Positions 1-9,017 are shown, counted from the stretch's first letter. The stretch: 64,000 nucleotides of DNA from Chitinimonas sp036961565 (GCF_036961565.1 NZ_JBAMDD010000018.1:26961-90960), one strand, 5' to 3'. Notes: generated by a model from the letters alone, not told the origin. Numbers and translations: made by a program.

Positions 1-627
1 CAATGCAGCCTGAGCCTGCAGACCCTTGATGCCATTTGCCAACTGGCAGGTCTGGAGCTGGGCGATCTGGTGCGCGAAATGGAGGCCGCCCAACCCCAGT
101 TGCAGCACCTGAGCGAGGCACAAGAAGCAGATCTGGTCGCCAGCCCCAAGTTGTTGTTGGTGGCCGTCTGCACACTCAATCATTGGCCCCTGGCGCAAAT
201 CGTCCAGCAATACCAGCTGACGCCGGCAGAGGGTGTCGCCGCCTTGCTGCAGCTCGATAAACTGGGGTTGATACAACTCTTGCCCGAGAACCGGGTGAAG
301 CTGCGGGTAGCACGGGATTTCGCCTGGCTGCCCAATGGCCCCATACATCGCTTTTTCCGTGCGCGGATACAGGACGATTTCCTGGACGCGCCCTTCCATG
401 CCCCCGGCGAGCTACTGCGTTTTCAGCACGCCATGCTCTCCCCTGCCGCCGCCGTCAAACTGCAGCAACGCCTGCTGCGACTCCTGCAGGAGTTCGACGA
501 GCTGCACGCCGACTGCCTTGATCAGGGCCACCTACCCACACAAGGCACCAGCCTGTTGCTGGCGCTGCGCAGTTGGGAGCCGTCTGCCTTCCTGGCACTA
601 CGCCGCCCCGACACCGATAGCCGCTAG
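1..627 (+). CDS. Helix-turn-helix (Cro/CI-type) transcriptional regulator, 5'-truncated
   Basis: The frame is open from the first base of the window, so the N-terminus lies outside. The visible part begins in what looks like the end of an XRE-type helix-turn-helix (SLQTLDAICQLAGLELGDL) and continues about 190 residues. This second part resembles the winged-helix-like C-terminal domain of a family annotated as XRE regulators in beta- and gammaproteobacteria (LTPAEGVAALLQLDKLGLI, then an FxWLPNGPI segment). It is followed by a stem-loop that mainly serves the convergent rpsT gene. The DNA-binding part is mostly outside the window, so family assignment is moderate and the target genes cannot be guessed. 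Confidence 0.65.
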   Translation, partial: QCSLSLQTLDAICQLAGLELGDLVREMEAAQPQLQHLSEAQEADLVASPKLLLVAVCTLNHWPLAQIVQQYQLTPAEGVAALLQLDKLGLIQLLPENRVKLRVARDFAWLPNGPIHRFFRARIQDDFLDAPFHAPGELLRFQHAMLSPAAAVKLQQRLLRLLQEFDELHADCLDQGHLPTQGTSLLLALRSWEPSAFLALRRPDTDSR

Positions 628-645
628 AACGGCGGCGACAACAAC

Positions 646-670
646 AAAAAACCCGCTCCTGGGAGCGGGT
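646..670 (-). terminator. Rho-independent terminator of rpsT
   Basis: An 8-bp perfect stem (ACCCGCTC / GAGCGGGT) with a 4-nt loop is followed, on the minus strand, by a run of six U residues. It lies between the convergent regulator gene and rpsT and fits rpsT termination best, since the plus strand lacks a good T-run. Confidence 0.85.
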
Positions 671-740
671 TCTTGGACATTCGATGCTGGCCAGCGATTC
701 GTTTGTCTATGTCTTGCGACTATCGTTCCTGACGAAACGA

Positions 741-1004
741 TTAGGCCATTGCCTTGATGGCAGCAGCCAGACGGCTCTTGTGACGAGCAGCCTTGTTCTT
801 GTGGTATGCACCCTTGTCAGCCAAGCGGTCGATGTTGCTGACCGAAGCCTTGAAGGTTTCAGCGGCGGCGGCCTTGTCGCCAGCCTCAATGGCCTTCAGC
901 ACCTTCTTGACGGCAGTGCGGAATTCCGAACGCTGGGATTGGTTGTGAAGGCGCGCCTTGGCGGCCTGACGGGCACGCTTGCGGGCTTGTGCGCTATTTG
1001 CCAT
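741..1004 (-). CDS. rpsT: 30S ribosomal protein S20
   Basis: The 87-residue basic protein starts MANSAQARKRARQAAKAR and ends in AARHKSRLAAAIKAMA, the typical length and sequence of bacterial S20. S20 binds 16S rRNA early in small-subunit assembly. A Shine-Dalgarno AGGAG (complement of 1012-1016) lies 7 nt before the ATG. It stands alone and divergent from murJ, a common arrangement in betaproteobacteria. It has its own sigma70-like promoter (1051-1079) and terminator (646-670). Confidence 0.98.
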   Translation of the reverse strand: MANSAQARKRARQAAKARLHNQSQRSEFRTAVKKVLKAIEAGDKAAAAETFKASVSNIDRLADKGAYHKNKAARHKSRLAAAIKAMA

Positions 1005-1050
1005 TAAATCAACTCCTTAAACCGGTAAAAGGACTATCGCGAAACCGCGC

Positions 1051-1079
1051 ATTATGCCCACTCTGCACCACGATGGCAA
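1051..1079 (-). promoter_or_regulatory. Sigma70-type promoter of rpsT
   Basis: On the minus strand, TTGCCA (complement of 1074-1079) is followed after exactly 17 nt by CATAAT (complement of 1051-1056). Each box matches consensus at 5 of 6 positions. The site is 47 nt upstream of the rpsT start. An 8-bp inverted repeat (CGATGGCA at 1071-1078, TGCCATCG at 1093-1100) overlaps the -35 box and lies between rpsT and murJ. Confidence 0.7.
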
Positions 1080-1121
1080 TCATCGCGTACACTGCCATCG
1101 TTTTGTCAATGACTCGGCCCT

Positions 1122-2657
1122 ATGAATCTGCTCAAAGCCCTTGCCCGCACCAGCAGCATGACCATGCTGTCACGCATCCTGGGGCTGGCCCGCGAAGTGA
1201 TGAATACCCACCAGTTTGGCGCCAATCACGCCATGGATGCCTTCGTGGTGGCCTTCAAGCTGCCCAATATGTTCCGCCGCATCTTTGCCGAGGGCGCCTT
1301 CTCGCAGGCCTTTGTCCCCATACTGGCCGAATACAAGGCGCAGCGCGGTGAGGATGCCACCCGCGAATTCATCGCCGATATCGCCGGCCTGCTCACCCTC
1401 GTCCTGTTGGTGTTCACCGTACTGGGCGTGATTGCCGCACCAGCCATCGTCTGGCTGTCGGCTTCGGGCTTCAGCAAGGATAGCAGCCAGTTCGACCTGG
1501 CCGTCCAGCTTACCCGCATCACCTTCCCCTATATCTTCCTGATCTCGCTGTCCTCGTTGGTCGGCAGCATCCTGAACACCTGGAACCGCTTCAGCATCCC
1601 GGCCTTCACACCCACCCTGCTCAATCTCTCCATGATCGCCTTCGGCATCCTGCTTTCTCCGCACCTGGAGGAGCCGATCTTTGCCCTGGCCATCGCTGTT
1701 GCGGTGGGCGGTGTGGCGCAACTGGCTTTCCAGCTCCCGTTTCTGGCCCGCATCGGCATGCTCAGCCGGCCCAAGCTCAATCTGGGCGATGTCGGCGTCA
1801 CCCGGGTGCTCAAGCAGATGGTGCCCGCCCTGTTCGGCGTCTCCATCGCCCAGATCAGCCTGCTGCTCAATACCCAGTTTGCCTCCTGGCTCCAAGCCGG
1901 CAGCATGTCCTGGCTCAACTATGCAGACAGGTTGATGGAACTGCCCGCCGGGGTGCTCGGCGTTGCCCTGGGCACCATCCTGCTGCCCAGCCTGGCGCGG
2001 CTCAAGACCCAGGGCCAGGACGATGACTACTCCGCCATGCTCGACTGGGGTTTGCGCCTGTGCTGGCTGCTGGCCCTGCCCGCCACCGTGGCCCTGGCCG
2101 TGATCGCCGAGCCCCTGATCGCCACCCTGTTCGAGCACGGCAAATTCGACGCCCACGACACCGCCATGACCCAGCACGCCCTCAGTGCCTACGCTGTCGG
2201 CCTGATGGCGCTGATCTCCATCAAAGTGCTGGCGCCAGCCTTCTATGCCCAGCAGGATGTAAAAACCCCGATGAAGATAGGCATCGTCACCCTGATCGTC
2301 ACCCAACTGCTCAACCTAGCGCTCTATCGCCCCCTGGGCCATGCCGGTCTGGCGCTCTCCATCAGCCTGGCCGCCTGCCTCAATGCCGGCCTGCTCTATG
2401 CCGGCCTGCGCCGCCGCAACATCTACACCCCCGCCGCGGGCTGGTTCGCCTTCCTCCGCAAGCTGGGCCTGGCCGTCAGCCTGATGGCCGCCTTGCTTTG
2501 GTGGCTACAGACCACGCTGGGCAACTGGCATGGCGGCTCCAACGTCCTCCAGGCCGGCAAGCTGGCCCTGCTGGTCGGCGTCGGTGCCCTCGTCTACTTT
2601 GCCACCCTGGCTGCGCTGGGCTTCCGCCCCCGGGATTTTTCCCGCAAGGCCGCTTGA
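1122..2657 (+). CDS. murJ: Lipid II flippase MurJ (MviN)
   Basis: This 511-residue integral membrane protein belongs to the MOP/MurJ family, which flips lipid II across the inner membrane for peptidoglycan synthesis. It opens MNLLKALARTSSMTMLSRILG and contains the family-typical segments GANHAMDAFVVAFKLPN and FRRIFAEGAFSQAFVP near residues 33-65. About 14 hydrophobic helices follow. The length matches the family (about 510). It is divergent from rpsT, as in many betaproteobacteria, where this neighbour pair is conserved. Confidence 0.97.
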   Translation: MNLLKALARTSSMTMLSRILGLAREVMNTHQFGANHAMDAFVVAFKLPNMFRRIFAEGAFSQAFVPILAEYKAQRGEDATREFIADIAGLLTLVLLVFTVLGVIAAPAIVWLSASGFSKDSSQFDLAVQLTRITFPYIFLISLSSLVGSILNTWNRFSIPAFTPTLLNLSMIAFGILLSPHLEEPIFALAIAVAVGGVAQLAFQLPFLARIGMLSRPKLNLGDVGVTRVLKQMVPALFGVSIAQISLLLNTQFASWLQAGSMSWLNYADRLMELPAGVLGVALGTILLPSLARLKTQGQDDDYSAMLDWGLRLCWLLALPATVALAVIAEPLIATLFEHGKFDAHDTAMTQHALSAYAVGLMALISIKVLAPAFYAQQDVKTPMKIGIVTLIVTQLLNLALYRPLGHAGLALSISLAACLNAGLLYAGLRRRNIYTPAAGWFAFLRKLGLAVSLMAALLWWLQTTLGNWHGGSNVLQAGKLALLVGVGALVYFATLAALGFRPRDFSRKAA

Positions 2658-2734
2658 TATCCCCTAGGCTGCCTGCAGCAGCCATTACCGCAGCGACGGG
2701 TGCGCCGTAGCGTACCCGCTGGAGTCATCAGCCC

Positions 2735-3241
2735 ATGCCTACACCCGTCACCATCCGCCCCGCCACCACGGCCGACATACCCACCATCGCCACCCTGGCG
2801 GATGTCATCTGGCGCCAGCATTACCCAGCCATCATCAGCATGGCGCAGATAGACTACATGCTGGCCCAGCGTTACAACCCCACCGCCCTGCAGCACCAGA
2901 TCAGCGGCCCCGATCAGTGGCTTGATCTGGCGCTGGCGGACGAACAGGTCGTCGGCTTCACACAGTATTACTGCAGCGCGCCTGGCGAAATGAAACTGGA
3001 CAAGCTCTACCTGCTACCCGATCTGCACGGCCAGGGCCTGGGCAGCCAGTTGCTGCAGCATGTGGTGGCGCAAGCCCAGGCACGGCAATGCGCTACCTTG
3101 GTCCTGGCGGTCAACAAGCACAACGCAAAAGCCATCGCGGCTTATACCCGCAACGGCTTTACCGTACGTGACAGCGTTACCGTGGATATCGGCCAGGGCT
3201 ACCTCATGGACGACTTTGTCATGGTAAAAAATATCGGATAA
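2735..3241 (+). CDS. GNAT-family N-acetyltransferase
   Basis: The 168-residue protein has the GNAT fold signature. The acetyl-CoA-binding motif LYLLPDLHGQGLGSQLL lies around residues 91-107, followed by LVLAVNKHNAKAIAAYTRNGF, the typical motif B. The N-terminal IRPATTADIPTIATLADVIW is also usual for the family. The start lies 77 nt after murJ, so co-transcription is possible but not shown. The substrate cannot be deduced; small-molecule amine or protein N-terminus are both possible. Confidence 0.9.
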   Translation: MPTPVTIRPATTADIPTIATLADVIWRQHYPAIISMAQIDYMLAQRYNPTALQHQISGPDQWLDLALADEQVVGFTQYYCSAPGEMKLDKLYLLPDLHGQGLGSQLLQHVVAQAQARQCATLVLAVNKHNAKAIAAYTRNGFTVRDSVTVDIGQGYLMDDFVMVKNIG

Positions 3242-3325
3242 ATGGCGTCGATTCCCCCTGGCGCCAGGCTGGCAATTTTCTAGACTGAGAATTCCAAGCC
3301 AGCCCCCCCCCTGGGAGACCTCGCC

Positions 3326-3832
3326 ATGAAGAAACTACTCGCGCTATTCGGCCTTGCACTCGCCCTGCTTGCGCCCACGGCCCAGGCCACCAACCTGCCG
3401 TCGCAATGCACCGTTATCGACAGCAGCAGTGACTTCTTTGCCCAGGTCTCTGGCGGGCATCTGTCCATGACCGGACAGATCTGCATCAGCTTTGTCACCA
3501 CCCCAGTACCAGCACCCACCCTGCTGACCTGGGATGGCACCCTCACCTTCAGCAACTTCGCCCCACCCAACGCACCGGGCTTTACGGCCAACGGCTCACT
3601 GACCTTCGGCCTCAACTACAACTACACCGACGGCATTTACCGCGTCAGCTACAACGGCCCGCTGGTCTACACCTACGCCGGCACCACCTACAACGTGGTG
3701 TTCAACAACCTGGTGTTCGTGCTTAACATCAGCCCCACAGGCGAGATCACCGCCGCCAGCACCACCGGTTCCGTCACCATCAACGGCCAGGTCGTGCAGG
3801 GCGATTCCTCATTGTTTGCCTACCTGTTCTAG
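3326..3832 (+). CDS. Secreted protein of unknown function
   Basis: No family is recognised. The 168-residue product begins with a clear Sec signal peptide (MKKLLALFGLALALLAPTAQA), so the mature protein of about 147 residues should be periplasmic or extracellular. The mature part is rich in Thr, Asn, Tyr and Val with alternating hydrophobic/polar stretches, suggesting an all-beta fold. It has a Cys pair (near residues 28 and 53) that could form a disulfide. A weak purine-rich stretch (GGGAG) precedes the ATG. It is a single-gene unit ending before the terminator at 3878-3910. Confidence 0.75.
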   Translation: MKKLLALFGLALALLAPTAQATNLPSQCTVIDSSSDFFAQVSGGHLSMTGQICISFVTTPVPAPTLLTWDGTLTFSNFAPPNAPGFTANGSLTFGLNYNYTDGIYRVSYNGPLVYTYAGTTYNVVFNNLVFVLNISPTGEITAASTTGSVTINGQVVQGDSSLFAYLF

Positions 3833-3877
3833 GCAACCCCAGCAGGCTCTGCATGGCCAGCCCCATGCACCCGGAAC

Positions 3878-3910
3878 GCCCGGCCCGCCACTCGGCGCGC
3901 CGGGCTTTTT
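3878..3910 (+). terminator. Rho-independent terminator
   Basis: GCCCGGC (3878-3884) pairs with GCCGGGC (3899-3905), with an inner CGCC/GGCG stem, followed by TTTTT. It ends the secreted-protein unit and lies inside a longer open frame of the next gene, which argues for a downstream start of that gene. Confidence 0.8.
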
Positions 3911-3984
3911 GCACCGCACAAAGCAGCCGGTGGCTGATAGAATCTTCCTCCCTCTGTTTTTTCCCGCTTATTCAGGAGCCTGTC

Positions 3985-5181
3985 GTGGAACTCTCGCATC
4001 GCGTCCAAGCCATCAAGGAATCGCCCACCCTTGCCATTACCGCCAAGGCACAGAAACTCAAGGCCGACGGCCGTGATGTCATAGCCCTGGCTGCAGGCGA
4101 GCCCGACTTCGACACGCCCGACCATATCAAGGCCGCCGCGATTGACGCGATCAACAAAGGCTTTACCAAGTACACCCCGGTTTCCGGCACACCTGGTCTG
4201 AAAAACGCCATCGTCGCCAAGTTCAAGCGCGATCAAGGCCTCGACTACACCGCCAAGCAGATTCTGGTCAGCTGTGGTGGCAAGCAAAGCTTCTACAACC
4301 TCTGCCAGGCCTATATCAACGCAGGCGACGAAGTCATCATCCCTGCACCTTACTGGGTGTCCTATCCCGACATGGTCATCCTGGCCGAGGGCAAGCCTGT
4401 CATCGTCGAATGTGGCATCGAACAAGGCTACAAGCTGAGCCCCGCCCAGTTGGCCGCAGCCATCACCCCTCGCACCAAGCTGGTGGTGATCAATTCTCCC
4501 TCCAACCCCACCGGCGCCGTCTATACCCTGGAGGAGCTCAAGGCCCTGGGTGAAGTCCTCAAGAAGCACCCCAAGGTCATGATCGCCTCCGACGACATGT
4601 ACGAGCACGTGATGCTGGGCAGCACCACCTTCGCCAATATCCTGAATGCCTGCCCCGAGCTGTATCCGCAGACCATTCTGCTCAACGGCGTGTCCAAGGC
4701 CTATTCCATGACAGGCTGGCGCATAGGCTATGCCGCCGGCCCCGAGTGGCTGATCAAGGCCATGGAGAACATCCAGTCGCAATCCACCTCCAACCCCACC
4801 TCCATCTCCCAAGTGGCGGCCGAGGCTGCGCTCAACGGCCCACAGGCCGAGTGCTTCGCCCCCATGCTCAAGGCCTTCAACGAACGTCATGAGTTCGTGG
4901 TCAAGACCTTCAACAGCATCCGTGGCCTCAAGTGCCTGACTGCTGGGGGTGCCTTCTATGCCTTTGTCGATGCCCGCGACGCCATCCAGAATCTGTATAA
5001 GGAAGGCAAGATCGCCGCCCCCAACGATCTGGCACTGGGCAGCTATCTGCTGGAAGCGCAGGATGTAGCCGTGGTTCCCGGCTCCGCCTTCGGCGCCGAA
5101 GGCTATTTCCGCATCAGCTTCGCCACCAGCATGGGCAATCTCGAGAAAGCCCTGGCGCGCATCGCCAACGCGCTGGCCTGA
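3985..5181 (+). CDS. aspC: Aspartate/aromatic aminotransferase, class I (PLP)
   Basis: This 398-residue fold-type I aminotransferase of the AspC subgroup Ib transfers the amino group between aspartate (or related amino acids) and 2-oxoglutarate in the cytosol. It shows ALAAGEPDFDTP near residue 35, the NSPSNPTGAVY substrate-binding loop near 170, and the PLP-lysine in NGVSKAYSMTGWRIGY (K238). I chose the GTG at 3985 because AGGAG (3974-3978) lies 6 nt upstream and the length matches the family. The longer open frame from 3853 would run through the preceding terminator. A terminator follows at 5204-5228. Confidence 0.93.
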   Translation: MELSHRVQAIKESPTLAITAKAQKLKADGRDVIALAAGEPDFDTPDHIKAAAIDAINKGFTKYTPVSGTPGLKNAIVAKFKRDQGLDYTAKQILVSCGGKQSFYNLCQAYINAGDEVIIPAPYWVSYPDMVILAEGKPVIVECGIEQGYKLSPAQLAAAITPRTKLVVINSPSNPTGAVYTLEELKALGEVLKKHPKVMIASDDMYEHVMLGSTTFANILNACPELYPQTILLNGVSKAYSMTGWRIGYAAGPEWLIKAMENIQSQSTSNPTSISQVAAEAALNGPQAECFAPMLKAFNERHEFVVKTFNSIRGLKCLTAGGAFYAFVDARDAIQNLYKEGKIAAPNDLALGSYLLEAQDVAVVPGSAFGAEGYFRISFATSMGNLEKALARIANALA

Positions 5182-5203
5182 TCGCTACGCGTCGTAAACA
5201 ATA

Positions 5204-5228
5204 AGCCACCCTGCGGGGTGGCTTTTTG
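5204..5228 (+). terminator. Rho-independent terminator of aspC
   Basis: AGCCACC (5204-5210) pairs with GGTGGCT (5217-5223) around a 6-nt loop and is followed by a T-run. Confidence 0.88.
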
Positions 5229-5442
5229 CTTTTCAGGCAACACATATACCCCCGTCAGCACCATTGCGTGCCCGACAAGCCACCCAAGTGATCAGGGTTT
5301 ACGGAAATACCCGCTCGGCACGCTTATCAGCGGCTTTCGCCCTATGCTATGGTGCGAATGCTCTAATCCCGCCAAGCCAGCCCTCAAGACGGTTGCAGGC
5401 CGGGGATGAAGGAGCATCCAAGAACAAGGGGGACAATCCAAG

Positions 5443-6036
5443 ATGCAAGCCTTACTCCGTCTGGCCGGCTGGATCGATGCGCTGAACGAGCGCATCGGCC
5501 AGATGGCCAAGTGGCTGGTACTGATCTGCGTATTGATCAGCGCCGGCAACGCAGTTATCCGCAAGGCGTTCGATACCAGCTCAAACGCCTTCCTCGAAAT
5601 CCAGTGGTATTTGTTTTCCGCCATGTTCCTGCTTGGCGCGGCTTACACCCTCAAGCACAACGAACACATCCGCATCGATATCCTGCTCAGCCGGCTTTCA
5701 CCACGCAAGCAAGCCGTGGTCGATATCCTGGGCACCTTGCTCTTTCTGCTCCCCATGGCCATAGCCGTACTGTATTTCTCCTGGCCGGTCATGACCCAGA
5801 TGATGACTTCGGGCGAAACCTCCAGTGATGCAGGCGGCCTGGTGCGCTGGCCCGTCTGGGCACTGATTCCAATCGGCTTTACCCTGCTGATCCTGCAAGC
5901 TGCAGCCGAGATCATCAAGCGGTTGGCCTTCCTGCAAGGCCTGATTCCCAATCCAGCGGAGAAGCACACCGGCCAGATAGCAGAAGTAATTGCCCAGAAT
6001 CTGGATTCCCAGCCCAAGCAGGAGAACAAGGCATGA
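5443..6036 (+). CDS. dctQ: TRAP transporter small permease (DctQ)
   Basis: The 197-residue protein has four hydrophobic segments and the DctQ-family pattern: an amphipathic N-terminus, then NAVIRKAFDTSSNAFLEIQW near residue 37 and YTLKHNEHIRIDI near 67. It is the small membrane subunit of a tripartite ATP-independent periplasmic transporter, joining the binding protein to DctM. A purine-rich GGGGGAC precedes the ATG. Its TGA overlaps the dctM ATG by 4 nt (ATGA), so translation is probably coupled. A charged, Gln/Lys-rich tail ends the protein. Confidence 0.93.
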   Translation: MQALLRLAGWIDALNERIGQMAKWLVLICVLISAGNAVIRKAFDTSSNAFLEIQWYLFSAMFLLGAAYTLKHNEHIRIDILLSRLSPRKQAVVDILGTLLFLLPMAIAVLYFSWPVMTQMMTSGETSSDAGGLVRWPVWALIPIGFTLLILQAAAEIIKRLAFLQGLIPNPAEKHTGQIAEVIAQNLDSQPKQENKA

Positions 6037-7742
6037 GCCCAGAATTCATGGCGCCGTTGATGTTCGCCTCGCTGATCCTGTTTCTGCTGATCGGCTATCC
6101 CGTTGCTTTCTCGCTTTCTGCCGTCGGCCTGCTGTTCGCCGTCATTGCCATCGAACTGGGCTTTATGCCCGCCGCCCTGCTGCAAGCCCTGCCGCAGCAG
6201 GTGTTCGACATCATGCGCAACGACACCTTGCTGGCCATCCCCTTCTTTACCTTCATGGGCCTGATACTAGAGCGATCAGGCATGGCCGAGGATATGCTGG
6301 AGACCATAGGCCAGCTGTTTGGGCGCATCCGTGGTGGCCTCGCCTACGCTGTCATTTTCGTCGGCGCCCTGCTGGCCGCTACCACAGGCGTTGTGGCGGC
6401 CTCGGTCATCTCCATGGGGCTGATCTCGCTGCCCATCATGATGCGCTATGGCTATGACGCCAGGGTGGCCTCCGGTGTGATTGCCGCGTCCGGCACCCTG
6501 GCGCAGATCATCCCCCCTTCTTTGGTGCTGATCGTGCTGGCAGACCAGTTGGGCACCTCAGTCGGTGATATGTATGCTGGCGCACTGGTGCCAGGCCTGA
6601 CCCTGGTCCTGCTTTATGTGCTCTATGTCTTCATCGTCACAGTGGTACGCCCCAGTGCGGCCCCTGCCCTGCCGCCCGAAGCCCGCACCCTGCGCGAGGA
6701 CAATGGTTCCAGCGGCACCCCCTCCCTGCTGGCACTGCTGGCCGTTTCCATCGTAGCTGGCGTGGCGTACGACCAGTTCCACTACGCCGCCACCGACAGA
6801 CCCATGGACGAACGCATCATCGTCTCCGCCCTGATCGGCATCGCCATCGCCTTTGGTGCCGCCGTGGTCAACCGCGTCACCAAGATGGGGTTGCTCAGCC
6901 GTGCGGCAGAAAAGGTGGTGTTCGTCATGGTGCCCCCCCTGATGCTGATTTTCCTGGTCCTCGGCACTATCTTCCTGGGGGTCGCCACCCCCACCGAAGG
7001 CGGCGCAATGGGTGCCGCCGGCGCCATTATCCTGGCCATGATCAAGGGCAAGCTGAATCTGGACCTGACGCGTCAGGCCATGAACTCCACCCTCAAGCTC
7101 ACCACCTTCGTGGTCTTCATCCTCATCGGCGCCCGGGTATTCCGTATCGCCTTTATCGGGGTGGATGGCGATGCCTGGGTAGAGCATCTGTTCGACAGCC
7201 TGCCGGGGGGCGTCGTTGGCTTCCTCGTGGTGGTCAATATCCTGGTCTTCGTGCTGGCCTTCTTCCTCGATTTCTTCGAGATCGCCTTCATCATCGTCCC
7301 CCTGCTGGCACCCATCGCCGCCAAGTTGGGCATAGACCTTGTGTGGTTTGGCGTCATGCTGGGGGTGAACATGCAAACCTCCTTCATGCATCCCCCATTC
7401 GGCTTCGCCCTGTTCTATCTGCGCAGCGTGGCCCCCAAGAGCATCAAGACCACCGATATCTACTGGGGCGCCATTCCCTTCGTCATCATCCAGATCCTGA
7501 TGGTGGCCCTGGTGATCGCCTTCCCCAAACTGGTCACCCACGCCCTGCACGGCCCGGCGGCAGAGAGTACGCAGACCACCGAAGAAGTTCTGCAGAGCCT
7601 GCCGCAAGATACGCCTGAACAGACCGAGGGCGATGGGGGAGCCGCCCTGATGGAGGGCAGCGGCGCCACCCTACCTGCCGGCGCCGAGCCGGAACCCGAC
7701 CCTGCGGCAGCCCTGTTGGAGGAGGCAGGCAAGTCGCCGTAG
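6033..7742 (+). CDS. dctM: TRAP transporter large permease (DctM), extended form
   Basis: The 569-residue polytopic protein carries out ion-driven solute uptake with DctQ and DctP. Family motifs include LIGYPVAFSLSAVGLLFA near the N-terminus, TTGVVAASVISMGLISLPIM near residue 115 and GVNMQTSFMHPPFGFALFYLR near 445. It is longer than the usual 425 residues. The excess comes from a loop plus extra hydrophobic helices at roughly residues 205-290 and an acidic, Pro/Glu-rich cytoplasm-like tail of about 65 residues. Both features occur in the long DctM subgroup that works with TakP-like binding proteins. Confidence 0.93.
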   Translation: MSPEFMAPLMFASLILFLLIGYPVAFSLSAVGLLFAVIAIELGFMPAALLQALPQQVFDIMRNDTLLAIPFFTFMGLILERSGMAEDMLETIGQLFGRIRGGLAYAVIFVGALLAATTGVVAASVISMGLISLPIMMRYGYDARVASGVIAASGTLAQIIPPSLVLIVLADQLGTSVGDMYAGALVPGLTLVLLYVLYVFIVTVVRPSAAPALPPEARTLREDNGSSGTPSLLALLAVSIVAGVAYDQFHYAATDRPMDERIIVSALIGIAIAFGAAVVNRVTKMGLLSRAAEKVVFVMVPPLMLIFLVLGTIFLGVATPTEGGAMGAAGAIILAMIKGKLNLDLTRQAMNSTLKLTTFVVFILIGARVFRIAFIGVDGDAWVEHLFDSLPGGVVGFLVVVNILVFVLAFFLDFFEIAFIIVPLLAPIAAKLGIDLVWFGVMLGVNMQTSFMHPPFGFALFYLRSVAPKSIKTTDIYWGAIPFVIIQILMVALVIAFPKLVTHALHGPAAESTQTTEEVLQSLPQDTPEQTEGDGGAALMEGSGATLPAGAEPEPDPAAALLEEAGKSP

Positions 7743-7764
7743 TTTCTTTGCGTTTTGGTTTGGA

Positions 7765-7871
7765 GCCGCTAACAAAGCCCAGCGTAGCGGTTCTGGCTAG
7801 GCGTGCGTGCGCTGACAGTACGTGGGTACGGCAATCTCGCACAACAACGCCAGAAGGGTTTTGTTAGTGGC
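7765..7871. repeat. Imperfect inverted-repeat hairpin element between dctM and dctP
   Basis: GCCGCTAACAAA (7765-7776) pairs at 11 of 12 positions with 7860-7871. Inside it, TTCTGGC (7791-7797) pairs with GCCAGAA (7849-7855). A related copy of the left part is found at 28772-28794 (21 of 23 identical to 7778-7800). It is probably a small dispersed hairpin repeat. It could alter expression of dctP relative to dctQM. Confidence 0.6.
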
Positions 7872-7928
7872 GCTTAGTAGATGGGTGCGGCCCATACCGC
7901 ACTCAAACCCAAGAAGAAGGAGCAGACC

Positions 7929-9017
7929 GTGGAAAGACGTAGTTTTCTCAAACAGGCCAGCGTAGCCGGCGTTGCTGCCGCAGGGATATCCGCCCCCGCC
8001 ATCGCAGCGGCCGAGCCCAACATACAGTGGCGCATTACCTCCAGCTTTCCCAAGAGCCTGGAAACCATCTATGGCGGCGCCGAACAGTTGTCCAAGCGTG
8101 TATCCGACCTCACCGATGGCAAGTTCCAGATCAAGGTACACGCCGCCGGTGAAATCGTCCCCGGCCTGCAGGCGCTGGATGCCGTACAGAACGGCACGGT
8201 GCAGGCCTGCCACACCTGCGGTTACTACTACGTGGGCAAGAACAAAACCTTCGCCTTCGACACTGCCGTCCCCTTCGGCCTGTCGTCGCGCCAGCAAGCT
8301 GCCTGGATGTACTACGGCGGCGGCCTGCAACTGATGCGTGAGTTCCTGCGCGACTACAAGGTCATCAGCTTCTACGGTGGCAACACCGGCACCCAGATGG
8401 GCGGCTGGTTCCGCAACCCGGTCAAATCGCTGGCCGACGTCAAAGGCCTGAAGATCCGCATCCCTGGCATAGGCGGCGAAGTCTGGTCACGCCTGGGCGC
8501 CGTACCGCAAACCCTGGCCGGCGGTGATATCTACCCCGCCCTGGAAAAAGGCACCATTGATGCCGCCGAATGGGTCGGCCCCTACGACGATGAAAAGCTG
8601 GGCTTCTACAAGGTCGCCAAGAATTACTTCTACCCAGGCTGGTGGGAGCCGGGCCCGCAGATTTCCTTCTACGTGAACCTGGACGAATGGGCCAAGCTCC
8701 CCAAGAGTTACCAAGCCGCCTTCGAAGTAGCCACCGCCGAAGCTGCCATCGCCATGCAGGCCGAGTATGACGCCAAAAACCCCCAGGCCTTGGTGCGCCT
8801 GTTGCAGGCTGGCGTGAAGCTGCACAAGTACCCAGCCGATATCATGAAGGCCGCCCAGAAAGCCACCTTCGAGCTGTACGAAGAAGAAGCCGCCAAGAAT
8901 GCCTCATTCAAGAAGGTCTACACCGAATGGAAGAAATTCCGCGGCATCGAGCAAGGCTGGTTCAGCCTGGCAGAGTCGGGGCTGGAAAGCTTTATGTACG
9001 CCAATCGCGTGAAGTGA
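7929..9017 (+). CDS. dctP: TRAP transporter solute-binding protein (TakP-like), Tat-exported
   Basis: The 362-residue periplasmic receptor begins with a textbook twin-arginine signal (ERRSFLKQASVAGVAAAG) ending near ISAPAIAAA. The mature part carries QMGGWFRNPV, LKIRIPGIGGEVW, GTIDAAEWVGPYDDEKLGFY and YPGWWEPGPQISFYVNL. These segments are typical of the Rhodobacter TakP subgroup, which binds 2-oxoacids such as pyruvate. The GTG at 7929 is preceded by AAGGAG (7917-7922) at 6 nt, which is better than the in-frame ATG at 7881. It follows dctQM after a hairpin repeat and ends before a strong terminator. Confidence 0.93.
   Translation: MERRSFLKQASVAGVAAAGISAPAIAAAEPNIQWRITSSFPKSLETIYGGAEQLSKRVSDLTDGKFQIKVHAAGEIVPGLQALDAVQNGTVQACHTCGYYYVGKNKTFAFDTAVPFGLSSRQQAAWMYYGGGLQLMREFLRDYKVISFYGGNTGTQMGGWFRNPVKSLADVKGLKIRIPGIGGEVWSRLGAVPQTLAGGDIYPALEKGTIDAAEWVGPYDDEKLGFYKVAKNYFYPGWWEPGPQISFYVNLDEWAKLPKSYQAAFEVATAEAAIAMQAEYDAKNPQALVRLLQAGVKLHKYPADIMKAAQKATFELYEEEAAKNASFKKVYTEWKKFRGIEQGWFSLAESGLESFMYANRVK

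Noticed and set aside
1170..2306. 378-codon minus-strand frame opposite murJ
   Set aside because: Low-complexity Gly/Gln/His composition and no ribosome-binding site; murJ is certain.
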